64,000 nt of DNA, from contig OZ010794.1 in the NCBI GenBank assembly GCA_963932465.1, forward strand, positions 439,519,502 to 439,583,501, in the 5' to 3' direction. The DNA is from Maratus speciosus. Its lineage: Eukaryota; Arthropoda; Arachnida; Araneae; Salticidae. The notes beneath the pieces are model-generated. The model worked only from the letters and a program-made list of their open reading frames with translations. It did no database searches and had not been told where the DNA came from. Below, one piece after another: positions 23,633-35,916 of this stretch. Within the stretch, counting starts at the first letter, position 1; every line of letters begins with the position of its first letter. The position numbers and the translations under genes were made by a program.

Positions 23633-24343
23633 TTAAAAATAATAAATTGAAGCTAAAAAGAGCTTTTCAGAACCAGATATGGATCCAAACTTCCATTCGG
23701 AGGGGAGAAGTTATTTATTTTTTTTTTTTTGTGTGTGTGTGTGGGAATGGGACCATTTCAAGTCTTTTCATGAACAATTTTTATATCTTAAAGTTTTTTA
23801 TCAGTTAGACTGCAAATCTTTCTCTCTAGTTGTTAAACTTACGGGCTTGGAATGCATCCATATTTTTCAAATTTCTCCCCTGAAAATTAAAAATTTATTT
23901 TTCTGTGTGCCCTTTTTGAAGGATGTTTCTTTTTAACCCTTAAATGCCTGATTTTTCTAAAATCATTGTAATAATGCTTTTCGGTATTCATTTTTTAAAT
24001 AATTCATGGGAAAAATACTTAAAAAAATCATATTTTGTTTTAAGTATAGTTTACGGCTAAAAAACAGTTTGTTACTAATCGGCAATACTGGTGTTTAATT
24101 GAAAAAATAATTTCCCTCGATAAAATTCGACAATATTAAACACACAAGAATTTTAGGAACTTAAATAAATTTTACTTGCTCACTGCAGGTCAAAATAGGG
24201 TATTTCGCAAGCTTCCAAACAAAACAAAAAGAACAAGTAGAAATATTTGAAAAAATAAATTTATCTTTATTCTTAAAAAATACAAGTGTTACCATCTAAA
24301 TGTTCAAAATCGATTTAATAATATTTTCAGACTGCATTTTATC
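23633..24343. repeat. 0.7-kb direct repeat, left copy
   Basis: Nearly identical to 27049-27752 (a handful of substitutions and a shorter or longer GT run). It includes the left part of a TTAA-flanked element starting at 23937 (TTAA at 23933-23936). The match ends exactly after CTGCATTTTATC. Confidence 0.9.
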
Positions 24344-24408
24344 AGACTGCATGATACAAATTTTCAGACTGCATGATACTGCATGATTTTTCAGACTGCA
24401 TGATACAA
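24344..24408. repeat. Templated filler of TTTTCAGACTGCATGATAC repeats
   Basis: Three imperfect copies of a TCAGACTGCATGATAC word. They are built from the last bases of the 0.7-kb repeat and lie immediately before the kinase pseudogene. This looks like iterated template switching at a repair junction. Confidence 0.6.
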
Positions 24409-25584
24409 ATAGGCGATGTGTATCATGAATTCTATTGTGTAAGAAGAAAACTCGGGTGGGGAGGGGGGGGGGTGCATTTTCCACAGTGTGGCTTTGTTGG
24501 GATTTTATAAATAAACATTATATTGCATTAAAAATTGTCAAGAGTGATAATATCTCGACTGAAACTGCATTAGACGAGATAAAACTTCTCGAATGTGTCA
24601 AAGAAACTGATCCAAATGACTGTTTTAGGGAAAGAATTGTGTGTCTTCTAGACCATTTTAAAATATGTGGTGAAAAAAGACAACATATTTGCATGGTTTT
24701 TGAAGTGCTTGGAGAAAATTTATTACAAGTAATAAATGATTCTAATAATGAGGACATTCCTTTGCCAACTGTAAAAGCGATCATGCGCCAAGTTTTTGAA
24801 GGGTTATATTACTTACACAGAAAGTGCAGAATAATACATACTGACATAAAACCAGAAAATATCTTGGTTGTTAGAGATCAAAATAAAATAAACACAGATA
24901 CAGGCACCCAGGAACAAAGCACATCTTCATCCCAAGCACGAAATTACAACATTAAAGAAGACAGAAAAATTGGAAAAATTAACTTTTTCAAGCAAAACAA
25001 ACGTAAAAGAATGAAAATTTTTTCAATTGACCCTTTTGCTTCAAATCCAGAAGAAAATATAAAGGATCTTGAACGAGAAGATTCCATTTTAAAAATAAAA
25101 GTAGCTGATTTAGGAAAGGCTTATTGGATTAATCAACATTTTACAGAAAATATCCAAACACAAGAATATAGAAGTCCAGAAGTAATAATTGGAGCTCCAT
25201 ATGATCCCACGTGTGACATATGTAGCTGTGCATGTGTGGCCTACAAGCTGGCAACAGGAGAGTGTTTATTTCAGCCACAAGCTGGCGAAAATTACACCAT
25301 TGATGAAAATCATCTGGCGCTTATGATACAAACACTTGGTCCGATACCAAATGACATGCTTCATTCTGGCATACATTCAAAAAGATTATTCAATAGAAAT
25401 GGAACATTGAATAACAAAGGATTTGAAGTCCTGCAGTTTGTACGAATTATTAGGAGAAAAGCATCAGTGGAATGATGATGAAACACAAGCTTTCTCAGAT
25501 TTTTTAACACAAATGTTAATCTTTGATCCCAAAGTTAGAGGAATATCATACAGTTGTTTAAATCACCCTTGGCTAGCTTCATGA
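24409..25584 (+). pseudogene. SR-protein kinase (SRPK) processed pseudogene
   Basis: An intronless copy of an SRPK-type Ser/Thr kinase, a family that phosphorylates Arg-Ser domains of splicing factors. Recognisable parts in order: GDVYHEF and KLGWG (start of the glycine loop), HFSTVWLCWD, the ATP-binding Lys in ALKIVKS, ALDEIKLL, the catalytic loop HTDIKPEN, a short hydrophilic spacer insert, ADLGKA in place of DFG as usual for SRPKs, TQEYRSPEV, LATGECLFQP and the C-terminal HPWL. Frame breaks: the glycine loop is expanded by a G run with one T lost just after it (about 24460-24480), and there is a shift near 25437. Beyond this the frame SLYELLGEKHQW ... DFLTQML ... HPWLAS resumes, to a stop at 25582-25584. 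The central 300 or so codons are still open, so the copy is young. Single-exon structure plus frameshifts support a retrocopy, but no clear poly-A tail was found. Confidence 0.88.
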
Positions 25585-27048
25585 ATTAAAAGTACACACC
25601 AGAGCATATTTTAGGAAAATTTCACTGGGCGAAAATAGGTTTGGTTTTTTATACCAAAGTGCAAACCAAATAATAAAAATACCACCTGACTAACAAACTT
25701 CTTACCTTATTCATTAAAATTTTCTTTGACAATTTTATATTAGGCAGTGTAATGACATTTGACTGTCTTTCTGAAGCTTTTTAAAAGACCTAGCATTAGG
25801 CAAGTCAGGTTTTGTTGTTAACTACATTTCATGCACAATCGGACTTACCCACAAGCAGAAGCTTTTTCAGTTTTTGATAAGTCAGGCTAATGATTCACAA
25901 TTTTTTCCCATTGTTGTTACATAAAAAGAAGATTGAATATACTACTTTTGCTGAACTTATTAAAAATAGAATACATAGATAAGCCAGATCTATGAATAAC
26001 ACATCCAACACAAAGCAAATCTGTCTACAAGTACTCTTTCATATGAACCCAAAGCCTGTTCTTTTGCCTGTATTTGCACTTTTGCCATTTGTAGTCAAGC
26101 CTGCCAATTTATTTTTTAGGACATTCTTAATACCCAAGTTATTAAATACATACATTCGTCTAGAAAAGCAGATTTCATTTCTTGTTCTTCTTTAATAAAT
26201 CGTGATGTAATAAATTTGTTATAAACTCCACATTTAAAAATAGAATCACCTATTTGGATAGCAAAACAATGAGCATTTTGTAATTGTGCAACGGTGTTGT
26301 CTTTTACTAGATCATCTACAATATGAAACATCTTACGATATATGACTGGATTTCTATATTGTAACATTGCTGATGATGGATTCAGAGTGGAAAACTCCTA
26401 CTATTATCAATTTTCCATATAAGAGGCAATTTGTAAATAGCAACATGAAGACCACAACAACATGTTTCCCATGGTCACATGGCACTTCCCACTACCTCGC
26501 ACTGCCTCATGACTGCTGTGATGACTGTTGCCTCTCTTATCATCTCCTGCATCACAGAATTATCTTGTATTACTCACCTATTTTTTATTTCAAAATAACT
26601 GGCATCATACTATATCACTGAGTGACAATAACTTTGTACTACGTGACACTAATGTCGCCTACTTTATACCTTAATTTATGCCCAGGTGCACACTATTTCA
26701 GCATAAATATTGTATGTATTTTCGAGTTTTTCTACTTATATTTAGACTTGACTTTAAACATTTGCATACTTCTAATAACCATGTTTAAATTATTTACACT
26801 CGAATGTGAATATTTGTCTCTATTTATAAATATAACTGCTCTCAAATAATTCACATAGTGCTCGTTTGAAGCCAACCTTTTCCCAAACCTGTTTATGTAA
26901 CTTTAGCCTTCATATATGTCTTACAATGGTTATAAAAATCCTATTATGTAAAGCATTTTGTTGCTACAGTACTAAAATGAACTGCTTATATGTAATTAAA
27001 CATGAAAAAAAGAAATGATTAGAAATCTGACAGCAAACGGTAGTATAA
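25585..27048. other. Sequence between kinase pseudogene and right direct repeat
   Basis: Unique AT-rich sequence with no second gene seen. It may be the retrocopied 3' untranslated region. Open frames at 26367-26621 and 26622-26849 have low-complexity, non-domain products. Confidence 0.4.
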
Positions 27049-27752
27049 TTAAAAATAATAAATTGAAGCTAAAAAGAGCTTTTCAGAACCAGATATGGAT
27101 CCAAACTTCCATTCGGAGGGGAGAAGTTATTTATTTTTTTTTTGTGTGTGTGGGAATGGGACCATTTCAAGTCTTTTCATGAACAATTTTTATATCTTAA
27201 AGTTTTTTATCAGTTAGACTGCAAATCTTTCTCTCTAGTTGTTAAACCTACGGGCTTGGAATGCATCCATATTTTTCAAATTTCTCCTCTGAAAATTAAA
27301 AATTTATTTTTCTGTGTGCCCTTTTTGAAGGATGTTTCTTTTTAACCCTTAAATGCCTGATTTTTCTAAAATCATTGTAATAATGCTTTTTGGTATTCAT
27401 TTTTTAAATAATTCATGGGAAAAATACTTAAAAAAATCATATTTTGTTTTAAGTATAGTTTACGGCTAAAAAACAGTTTGTTACTAATCGGCAATACTGG
27501 TGTTTAATTGAAAAAATAATTTCCCTCGATAAAATTCGACAATATTAAACACACAAGAATTTTAGGAACTTAAATAAATTTTACTTGCTCACTGCAGGTC
27601 AAAATAGGGTATTTCGCAAGCTTCCAAACAAAACAAAAAGAACAAGTAGAAATATTTGAAAAAATAAATTTATCTTTATTCTTAAACAATACAAGTGTTA
27701 CCATCTAAATGTTCAAAATCGATTTAATAATATTTTCAGACTGCATTTTATC
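27049..27752. repeat. 0.7-kb direct repeat, right copy
   Basis: Right counterpart of 23633-24343. Here the sequence continues without interruption into the intact right half of the TTAA-flanked element, so this copy shows the pre-insertion structure. Confidence 0.9.
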
Positions 27753-27848
27753 GGCAACATTAGGCATTATAGCTTCAATATTATTCTAATAGTATTTTAG
27801 AGCCGAAATTGGGTATGTTGCCGAAAAGCAACAGCAGGCATTTAAGGG
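27346..27848. mobile_element. TTAA-flanked piggyBac-like MITE, family B
   Basis: 503 bp with inverted tips CCCTTAAATGCCTG and CAGGCATTTAAGGG, flanked by TTAA (27342-27345 and 27849-27852). It lies inside another repeat. Further copies: an interrupted one from 23937, and one running off the window at 63841. No transposase. Confidence 0.8.
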
Positions 27849-27852
27849 TTAA

Positions 27853-28862
27853 TAAAAAAGAAACCCCCTTTTAAGAAAAGCATACTGAAAAAATAAAGTA
27901 AAATCTTTAATTTTCAGAAGAGAATTTGAAAAATTCAGATGCATTCCAAGTCCATAGATTCAAGATTAGAGAGGGAAATTTGCAGTCACAGTGATGAAGA
28001 GCTTTAAGTATATCCACAACTCCAAATTGCCTGTTTTATGATACACTCACATAATCCTTTTCATTCGAAAATGCATAAAATTTGCAAGTTCTATTAAGAT
28101 ACAAAAAAAATTAAAGTTACCCATTTTCTGATAAGGAATCTCCCAAGAAATGTCAAAACTGATATTTAAAGCTAATTTTTCAGGCTCAACAAATATCACG
28201 AAAAAAAAGGGGTGTAGTAGAGGATATATGCCGTATACTTTCTGAATTTTTTTTAAGAAACTCTATAATCTCTGTTTCTCAAATAAAGCTATAGCGTATG
28301 CTCGAGGCATGAAGTTAATGACTTTAGCATATACCCTCTGAACATAGCATGTACCCTCTGGTTTTTTTACGACTACAACCCTGCAAAGAAACAATTATTT
28401 ATAATTGAAAATTTATTACATATATAAGTAATGGAAAATGTTATATTTTTTGGTGATTTAATAGCCAAAATAATCTGAAATTTTCATGAATTTCCATTTT
28501 AAATGACTTTGGGAGTGTCAGAAATATTTGTGATGTTTAATGGAATATTTAAAAAAAAACACCCTTAACAAGTATTTACAGAAAAAATGTATTCTTGAAT
28601 AGAAATTGTCTTCATTTAGAGGTTGGGGAGTCATGATCCCTGTGACCCTCCTCTTCAGGACTGCCACTACCTATTGGTATTAAAAATAGAGTTGCTTTAA
28701 TAGACTACAATGAAGAAAATAGTAGCATTTGTACAAAAAAAGTATCCTAAAGAGTTGCATTCTTACTTAAAAAAGGGACGAGGAAGAATCCTTATTTGCC
28801 ATATAAATAATAACAAAAACTATTTCATGAAAAACCACATTTTACCAGGAAACTACACCTTA
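27853..28862. other. AT-rich spacer, no gene seen
   Basis: Contains a diverged relative of the 310-bp repeat at about 28040-28200. Otherwise no supported feature. Confidence 0.4.
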
Positions 28863-29871
28863 CAAGGGAACCACTTTTGGTGTTGCTCGCACCTAGCATC
28901 GAGACCTAGTGCGTTTTGTAGCCCTATGCATAAAAGTTAGAGAACCGAAAAAATTTCTCTGTTAAAATAATATTTTATGTACTTTTTTATACTTTTAATT
29001 TTTTATTTGTTTATTTCACACCAAAAGTGAGTTAAGTCGCCAAATATGGTGCTACAATTTTTCCGCCTGCTTTATCCGAAGAGAAAATGTACAGAACATT
29101 TTACTAGAATTATATCAGATTGTGATTTTTTTTCATATATAATTGATAGCATAAGAAACAAATATTACATTTTTATTTTTTTTTCATGCAGACGATAAAT
29201 ATATAAGTAATTGTCAATTCAATAAGTAATTCAATATTCTATAAAAGCTTCGAAGATCATTGACAACTATTTTTTAGTGAAATACAAAATAAACAAACTA
29301 TTTTCTTTTGAAATCGAATGAAATAAAGTTTCGAATGTTTAAAATGAAATGTTGCTGTATTTTAATACAGCAACGTTCTTCGGTAAAAGTAATCATAAAG
29401 AAAATTAATATTTTTACACAATTTAGAAAAAATACTGTGGCAAAATATCTCGGACATTGCAATTTCTAGCTATTACAAATTCAGCTATGACATTTGGCTA
29501 GGGTTGCCGGAGAGCTCTACTTTTGAAAATAAACGCCAACTGTTTCCCCGCCAAAATTATGAATATAAAGTTGCAATTTTTCAAAATCAAATTTGTGGGT
29601 TTTTGAAGGAATTTTCAAACTTTTTTTCAATATTTTATACTTATTGTTAACTAAGTTTTATTTTTAAATGCTTTTCTTTAAAAAAATTCAATGTTAATAG
29701 TCCGAAAAGTGGTCTCGAAAATTGCATTTTCAGAAAATTATACTGCTGTATAATCAAGAAATATTATTTTAACAGAAAAATTTTATCGATTCTCAAACTT
29801 CATAATATAGGGCTTTAAAATGCACCAGGTCTCAATGCTAGGTGCGAGCAACACCAAAAGTGGTTCCCTTG
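28863..29871. mobile_element. 1-kb TIR element with TTA duplication (PIF/Harbinger-like?)
   Basis: Inverted termini of about 50 bp, CAAGGGAACCACTTTTGG then TGTTGCTCGCACCTAGCAT, are flanked by TTA on both sides (28860-28862 and 29872-29874). A 3-bp TWA duplication is typical of PIF/Harbinger, hence the tentative class. No transposase; the interior is AT-rich. Confidence 0.6.
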
Positions 29872-29874
29872 TTA

Positions 29875-30756
29875 GTGTAATAATGAAAAAAATCTAAGTA
29901 AGTAGCAATCGAAAGAGCATAGTGAAATGTGTTTTTTGACACACACATCATTTGCCCTTGTCAGCTTGTTACCCAGATATAAAGTCTTTAGTTTGCTCTC
30001 TATTTATTTATTTAATTTATGCAAGAAAAATCGAGAAAAGTTGTGGTTCTGATTCAGAAATTTTAATAATCAGATTAATATAAACAATTTAAAATATTTT
30101 TTTAGACTATAAAACAATCAATATAAAAATGAAAGAAGTCTGTCCTCCCCCCCCCCCCAAAAAAAAGGTATTGACAAATATGGTACTGAACAAAAAAAGA
30201 TTGAAGCATAAAAAATTGTGGCACCAAGAACATTTCATGAACTAAAATCTAGTGCAGTGTTTACAATGGTCAACCTCTTGCGAAAAACAAAATTGCAAGG
30301 GTGTTTTGTATGGAAGGGCCTGAGTTTGCACTAATCCAGACTTGCACCAAGCATAGTGAAATCATGTTGGAGTATTGCAGTGCACTAAACTGGAAATGCA
30401 TAAATGACTGGAGTTTGATGATGCTACATTTAAAAATATTGACTTCCTCCTTCCATGAGTGTCTGTTGGACATAAGCATGGAGGAAGAACTCTTTTACTC
30501 TATAGATATGCGTTGAACAATCTACTTCCAGAATCGGAAGAATTCAAAATCTAAAGATTGAACTTTGTCAGTAGCACCTAACAGAATTTTCTGTAATTCA
30601 AATATTGCACCGTCAGAAAACGCTTCACTGACATTGAGGGCGATGCACTATTGCATTAGGCCATCCACATCAAGATGGGACTTGTTACCAGCAGAAGGAA
30701 AATAAACATCTTCATTAAATAAATAATAATAAAAAAAATATATAATTTAACAAATT
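29875..30756. other. AT-rich spacer, no gene seen
   Basis: Holds a run of about 13 C at 30147. Two overlapping open frames on opposite strands around 30270-30516 have products without recognisable motifs. Confidence 0.35.
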
Positions 30757-31328
30757 ACAACGATCATTTGGAAAATGATTTTTTCAAAGACTAAAATTTA
30801 AGACATAAAAAATAGCACGGAGTTCATCATACATTACGTGCGCCATGAATTAAACATTAGTAGTGTTATGACACGTAAAAGTTGCAAACGACAGAAATCG
30901 CCTGCGACTCGTACATATTATCCACCTGAAACTTAAGTATTATCCAAGCATTTCATTGGCTGTTCGGGAAAAAGCTTTTCTATCGTCAGATTTCCAAGAA
31001 ATCTGACAGCCAATTTTAAATGAAATTTATTTCTTAAACTTCTAAACATCCCACAACATTACTTTTTATATCGTAGTATAGAGAAAAAAATGTACTTTTA
31101 AATGCAATTTGTTTCTGAGTTATTAATTTTTTTTGTAGCTTTTATTACTTTTTTGTCATAGTGGCAACACTCTGTTGTCCACCTCTGTTGAAAGTAAAGG
31201 GAAATACATATTACTGTATAGACCAATCAGAAAACGAATAAATTGCAGATTAAACCAATAAAAACCTTCAGATATGCTTTTGATTTCCTACCCTGATGAG
31301 GACAATAACCATTTTTCCAAATGGTTAA
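30757..31328. repeat. Dispersed foldback-type repeat, copy 2
   Basis: Opposite-orientation copy of 20068-20835 with an internal deletion of about 170 bp. The shared tips are CATTTGGAAAATGATT at the left and TTTTTCCAAATGG at the right. Confidence 0.65.
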
Positions 31329-31599
31329 TAAAAAAGTACATCAAATATACAAATCAACAAACTTTAAAACTCTATACTTCAATAACGGGAAGATGAGGGC
31401 AAATGATTTATCACATGTTTAAAACACGTTTCACTATGTCCTTTCGACTGCTGCTTATTTAGATTTTTTTTATTATTACACTAAACAGCATGGTTTTCAG
31501 GTTAGTCTATCATTTGAATTTGCTACTTTTTAATACTTTCAAACATAGTTGAAGAGTTTATTTAGTTTGTCTAACTCGCATAAACTCAGATTGTTATGA

Positions 31600-33960
31600 A
31601 ATTTGATATATGTTATTGAAGTCATAGTAAGTAAAAATAAATTTTCTACCCGGTGTTTTTAAGTAAATTTCTGATAAAAAGCAAGCATAATTAGCTGTAA
31701 ATTATAAACTTAAAATTCTTTCACTTCATTGAATAGGTTAGACTGACAGCAGCCTTAAAGAAATAAGAATCACTTATGCAATATAGAAATTCGTCATTCA
31801 ATAATTAATTTAAAAGATATTAATTAAAAATTCAAGAATGTTTCTAATGAAACATTCAAGTTATTTATTGTCAAATCTTAACGGGCACTAACTAGTTGAA
31901 AATGAAGTGAGTAGCACTTATAGCTCATTTACAGGGGAACTCAAAAGAAGGTCGTTACATTATGGTCTATTGAGGAAAATTTTTTACAGAGTATTTTTAT
32001 GATGTTACACTATTTCAAACATATTGAATACATCACTGAAGTGCACTACAAGATGCTTGCTTTAGAATATGGTATGTGTACACTTGTTGTTCATTTACAG
32101 CAGCACTTAACCCCTTGGGGTCGAGCGACTGGTATTTGTGCCACGTAAGGTGCTCAGAATCAGCGATTATTCTCACCAGTAAAATTTTTATTGTAAATTT
32201 TGCCTTATTTAATCCGAGCATTTTTGCAATTCAATAACGCAAAGATTTCCGTTTAAAAAAAAACGGCGATAAAAGATTAAAAATTCTGTAAAAGACGCTT
32301 GTCCCGCAGGGGTTAAAAGAACTTTGTTATATTATGGTCTATAAGGAAAAATAATTTATGACACATTTTAATAACGTTACATTATTACAAACATAACGAA
32401 ATTGGTATGAATTTCTTGGGTGCACTTAAATATACTTTCTGTAGAATATGGATATTAATTTACAGGACCACACAAAAAAATTTGTTTAACATAATGGTCA
32501 TTAAGAAAAAGCTACTTACAGCATATTTTAACTGTTACATTATTTCAAATATAATAAAATTGATATACATCTCTATAATAGTAGCCTAAGTCATGTGACT
32601 GTCATCAACGGTTCTGGGTTGGCCGCTTCGCTTATTTGCCAGGCGGACAATTTGATAATTTAATGTTAGACCGGCTCAGGTGATAAATCGCCAAATATTG
32701 TTTCATTGCCATTATGTCATCAGTATTATAAAACTCCATTCCATGTGGCTGTCATAAACAATTTTTCGCGTGGTAAATTAAAACAAAGCTTTGATGTTGA
32801 AATTAAAGGTCATGGTTTTTAATATTATTTATTACTTTTCTTTTATTTTTTTAAGAAAAAATGAGAGTCATACATTTTAAATACATCAGTTTTAAATAAA
32901 ATTTATGTATTTTAAATAAAATGAGTGAAAGTATTATATTTTAAATGAAATACGAAAAAATGCGATGGGAACAATATTTGGCGATTTATCACCTGCGATC
33001 AGCAAACATAAAAATATCGAGTTCATGATTTCTGTATCGGAATCTTCGGTTTGGCAAAGGTTTGAGCAAGTAAATTAAATTATGAATATAAGTAACATGA
33101 TACAATAGTTAGCATACATTTAAGGGAGACCAAACTGGTCGCCAATGGCGGCTAGTTGCTAAATATTACTACAAGATACTTGCTGTATAATATGATGAGC
33201 ATAGCATTTATCGTTCATTTACAGGGAATCACAAAATACTTAAAATACAGTACTGTGTCCAAAGTTTAATTTATTAGAGATAATTGCTCAAAGTGCATTT
33301 TCATTTATAGTATGTGTTGTTAAGTTAAAAAACATTTTTGCATACTACATGGTGTGTATAAATGCTCTAGAACATATACAGGGCTGCACAATAGAAATCA
33401 TAAGCATTACTGAATAGGAGTGTGAATTGCTTAAAGGTGATTTTTAATCGAGTTATGCATTTTCTGGCTGAACTATATTTAACATACGAAGAGTTGTTTG
33501 TAGAATATAAATAAAATCATATATAAATGCAATGCAAAGAACTGGATACATTGCCGTCTATGGATGGTAATTTCTAAAAGTGTGATTTCAATAGTTTTAA
33601 ATGTGTTTTTGCCTGAATTAAATTTTAGTTTAATATGTGGGGTGTATAAAAATATGTAGGTTATATACAGGGCTGCATAAAAGTATTAAAGTATGTCTCT
33701 GTCTGTTGGTAGAAATTGCTGAAGGTGAATTTTCACCTGTGTTATGCATTTCCTTACTAAAATAAATTTTAGCACACTATGTAGAATATTATACAAACCT
33801 TATAGATCATTTACAGGACTGCACAAAAGAATTAGAGTATTTTTCAAGCTACTGACAGTAACTGATGAAATCTAGTTTTCAAATGTCTTTTCTAAAATGC
33901 TTACTGAGGTACCTTATTTAGTTTAAAACGGTGAATTTTTGCTAAAGTATTTTGGAAGTG
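31600..33960. repeat. Diverged tandem repeat region with TTACAGGG core
   Basis: At least seven units, each with a TTTACAG(G/C)..(G/A)CACAAAAG-like core (31920, 32090, 32460, 33220, 33375, 33665, 33815), followed by CATTATGGTCTAT and later GTTACATTATT words. The units are too diverged for a precise period. A TTAA-flanked MITE has landed in one unit. Confidence 0.5.
32111..32312. mobile_element. TTAA-flanked piggyBac-like MITE, family C
   Basis: 202 bp with tips CCCCTTGGGGTCGAGCG and the complement CGCTTGTCCCGCAGGGG, flanked by TTAA (32107-32110 and 32313-32316). The sequence is distinct from families A and B. Confidence 0.7.
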
Positions 33961-34254
33961 TTGGTACGTGTTTCATAATCTATGTTTAATGTATGATTTT
34001 TCTTTTTTGTTCTACTTTTATTAAAAAATCATACATTAATTATTTTTTAAGAGAGAAAAAAAATGAAAGAAAGTTTGAAAATTATCACCTGAGAAAGATG
34101 ATGAGAATGTTACGAAACTAAATTGAATATATACTTGTGTACTACTTGGGCATGTGATGTAACTTGAGACAAAAAAACTTGTATTGCATGTTAGCTACAA
34201 TTTTAATTTCATTTTGTAAAAAAAAGAACTAAAGCAGAAAATCTGTTTTAAAAA

Positions 34255-34348
34255 ATAATTTTACCAGAAAACTATGCATTAGATAAAGGAAAAATAGATG
34301 CATAATTTTACCAGAAAACTATGCATTAGATAAAGGAAAAATAGATGC
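34255..34348. repeat. 47-bp perfect tandem duplication
   Basis: ATAATTTTACCAGAAAAC... ending in GAAAAATAGATGC occurs twice back to back without mismatch, so it is a recent slippage or repair duplication. Confidence 0.9.
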
Positions 34349-35360
34349 AACTTTTGTGGACATAATAAGTGACCTATTCCTTATGCGAAATTTATGTAAA
34401 ATAAAATAGGAAAAGTGTCCTAAATTAAATCTGATTTTATAGCAACCAATGAGTTAAAAATAAATCCATCTAAATAAGTAAAAAAGAAACACAATATTTG
34501 AAATGGGTACTCTCAAAATTTTAAATCTGATATTAAATGGAAAAGTTTTGATAGAAAATGTTATTTTCTTAAAGTAATCAAAGCCTCATTAAAATATAAA
34601 GCAATGATTTGGACCCTTTGATTTCTGGGGTTAACAAACTTAGTAAGTTTTTTTTTTTTTTTTTTTTTTAATTTGTATCTTTTAAATAATTTTTTTGACC
34701 CTATAATGATTATAATCAATATTTTAGCCGTTTAGAGTAGAATGAGTCAAAGAAAAAAAGATATACATATATATTTATCTAACTATGCATTTATATGTTC
34801 TCAAATGTATTCTAATGCATGCAATGAAAAAAAAGCATAATTTTGAAAGAAAAACATATGCTGCATAAAAATTGCTATAAAAATTATATAAAATTGATAT
34901 GCATGATGTACGTTCCAATTTTACTTATTTTTAGCTTTAAGGCTAATCTCAAATTCCCTGCTCAACAAACACGAAACTTTTTGAGACATTTTCACACTCA
35001 TTTTTAAATCGAAAGGCATAACACTGACAGATTTGATTACTGAACCAATTCGGAATCAAAAGACATTTTCCATTTTTTGATAAATAAATTACTTGTTGAG
35101 TTATAAGCGATTATGGCCACAAGTTTTGCCTTCTGTCTTGCAGTATCATGTCTGGAAATTTGGCTCAAAAAGTCAACTTTGATAGTATTTTCTGAAAGAT
35201 TTTTTGAGTTTATCAAAAAATGGAAAACGTCTTTTGCACAACAACACCCGTCAATTTTATGTGTTTCCAAACAAAAATGAATCAGAAAATGTGTCAGAAA
35301 GTAGCCCCCATGGATTTGAGAACAGCCTTAAGATTTTAATGAAGTATTACTATTACTGTA
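34349..35360. other. AT-rich spacer, no gene seen
   Basis: Long T run at about 34650-34670. The open frames at 35037-35401 on both strands overlap and show no motif. Confidence 0.35.
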
Positions 35361-35525
35361 ATTTCCGGCCTATAATCCGCAAATCAAATAATCATCTTTG
35401 AACCCAGAAATTTTATTTGATTAAATCTAATTTCTAAAATCCTGGTAAATATTTGACTTCAATTATTAAATAAAAATTCTGGGTCCAAACATGATTATTT
35501 GATCTGTGGATTATAGGCCGGAAAT
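35361..35525. mobile_element. 165-bp foldback MITE, TA-flanked
   Basis: Inverted arms of about 55 bp with tips ATTTCCGGCCTATAATCC and the complement GGATTATAGGCCGGAAAT, TA on both sides (35359-35360 and 35526-35527). Tc1/mariner-type by target site; non-coding. Confidence 0.7.
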
Positions 35526-35916
35526 TATGATACATACATATCGGCATTTATGTTGTGTATAGGAGACAAATACATCGAATCATGACACGTCAATCAGCAA
35601 GATGGTAAATTATCGGTAGAGATTAACACATCAAATCATGACATGCCAGCCAGCATGATGATAGATTAATGGTAAAGATTAACATGCTGATTATCATAAT
35701 GTTAAAAAATTTTAGATCCTTGAGTTAAGCTTATTGCCAAGGCAATTTCAAGTCTTCCATTTTATATGTTAATTTTAAATAGAAATTTTATTTAATAAAA
35801 TGTATTTTATTTCTAAATAGCATATATTTCAGCTCATTTATAAATTTAAATAGTATGAAATACTATGAGTTATGTTAAAAACAAATATGATTCACACAGC
35901 ACAATGAGCAAATCTA

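Noticed and set aside
23633..27752. The 0.7-kb direct repeats as LTRs of a retrovirus-like element
   Set aside because: No primer-binding site, polypurine tract, gag or pol is present, the repeats contain part of a TTAA-flanked MITE, and the right copy continues into the rest of that MITE.
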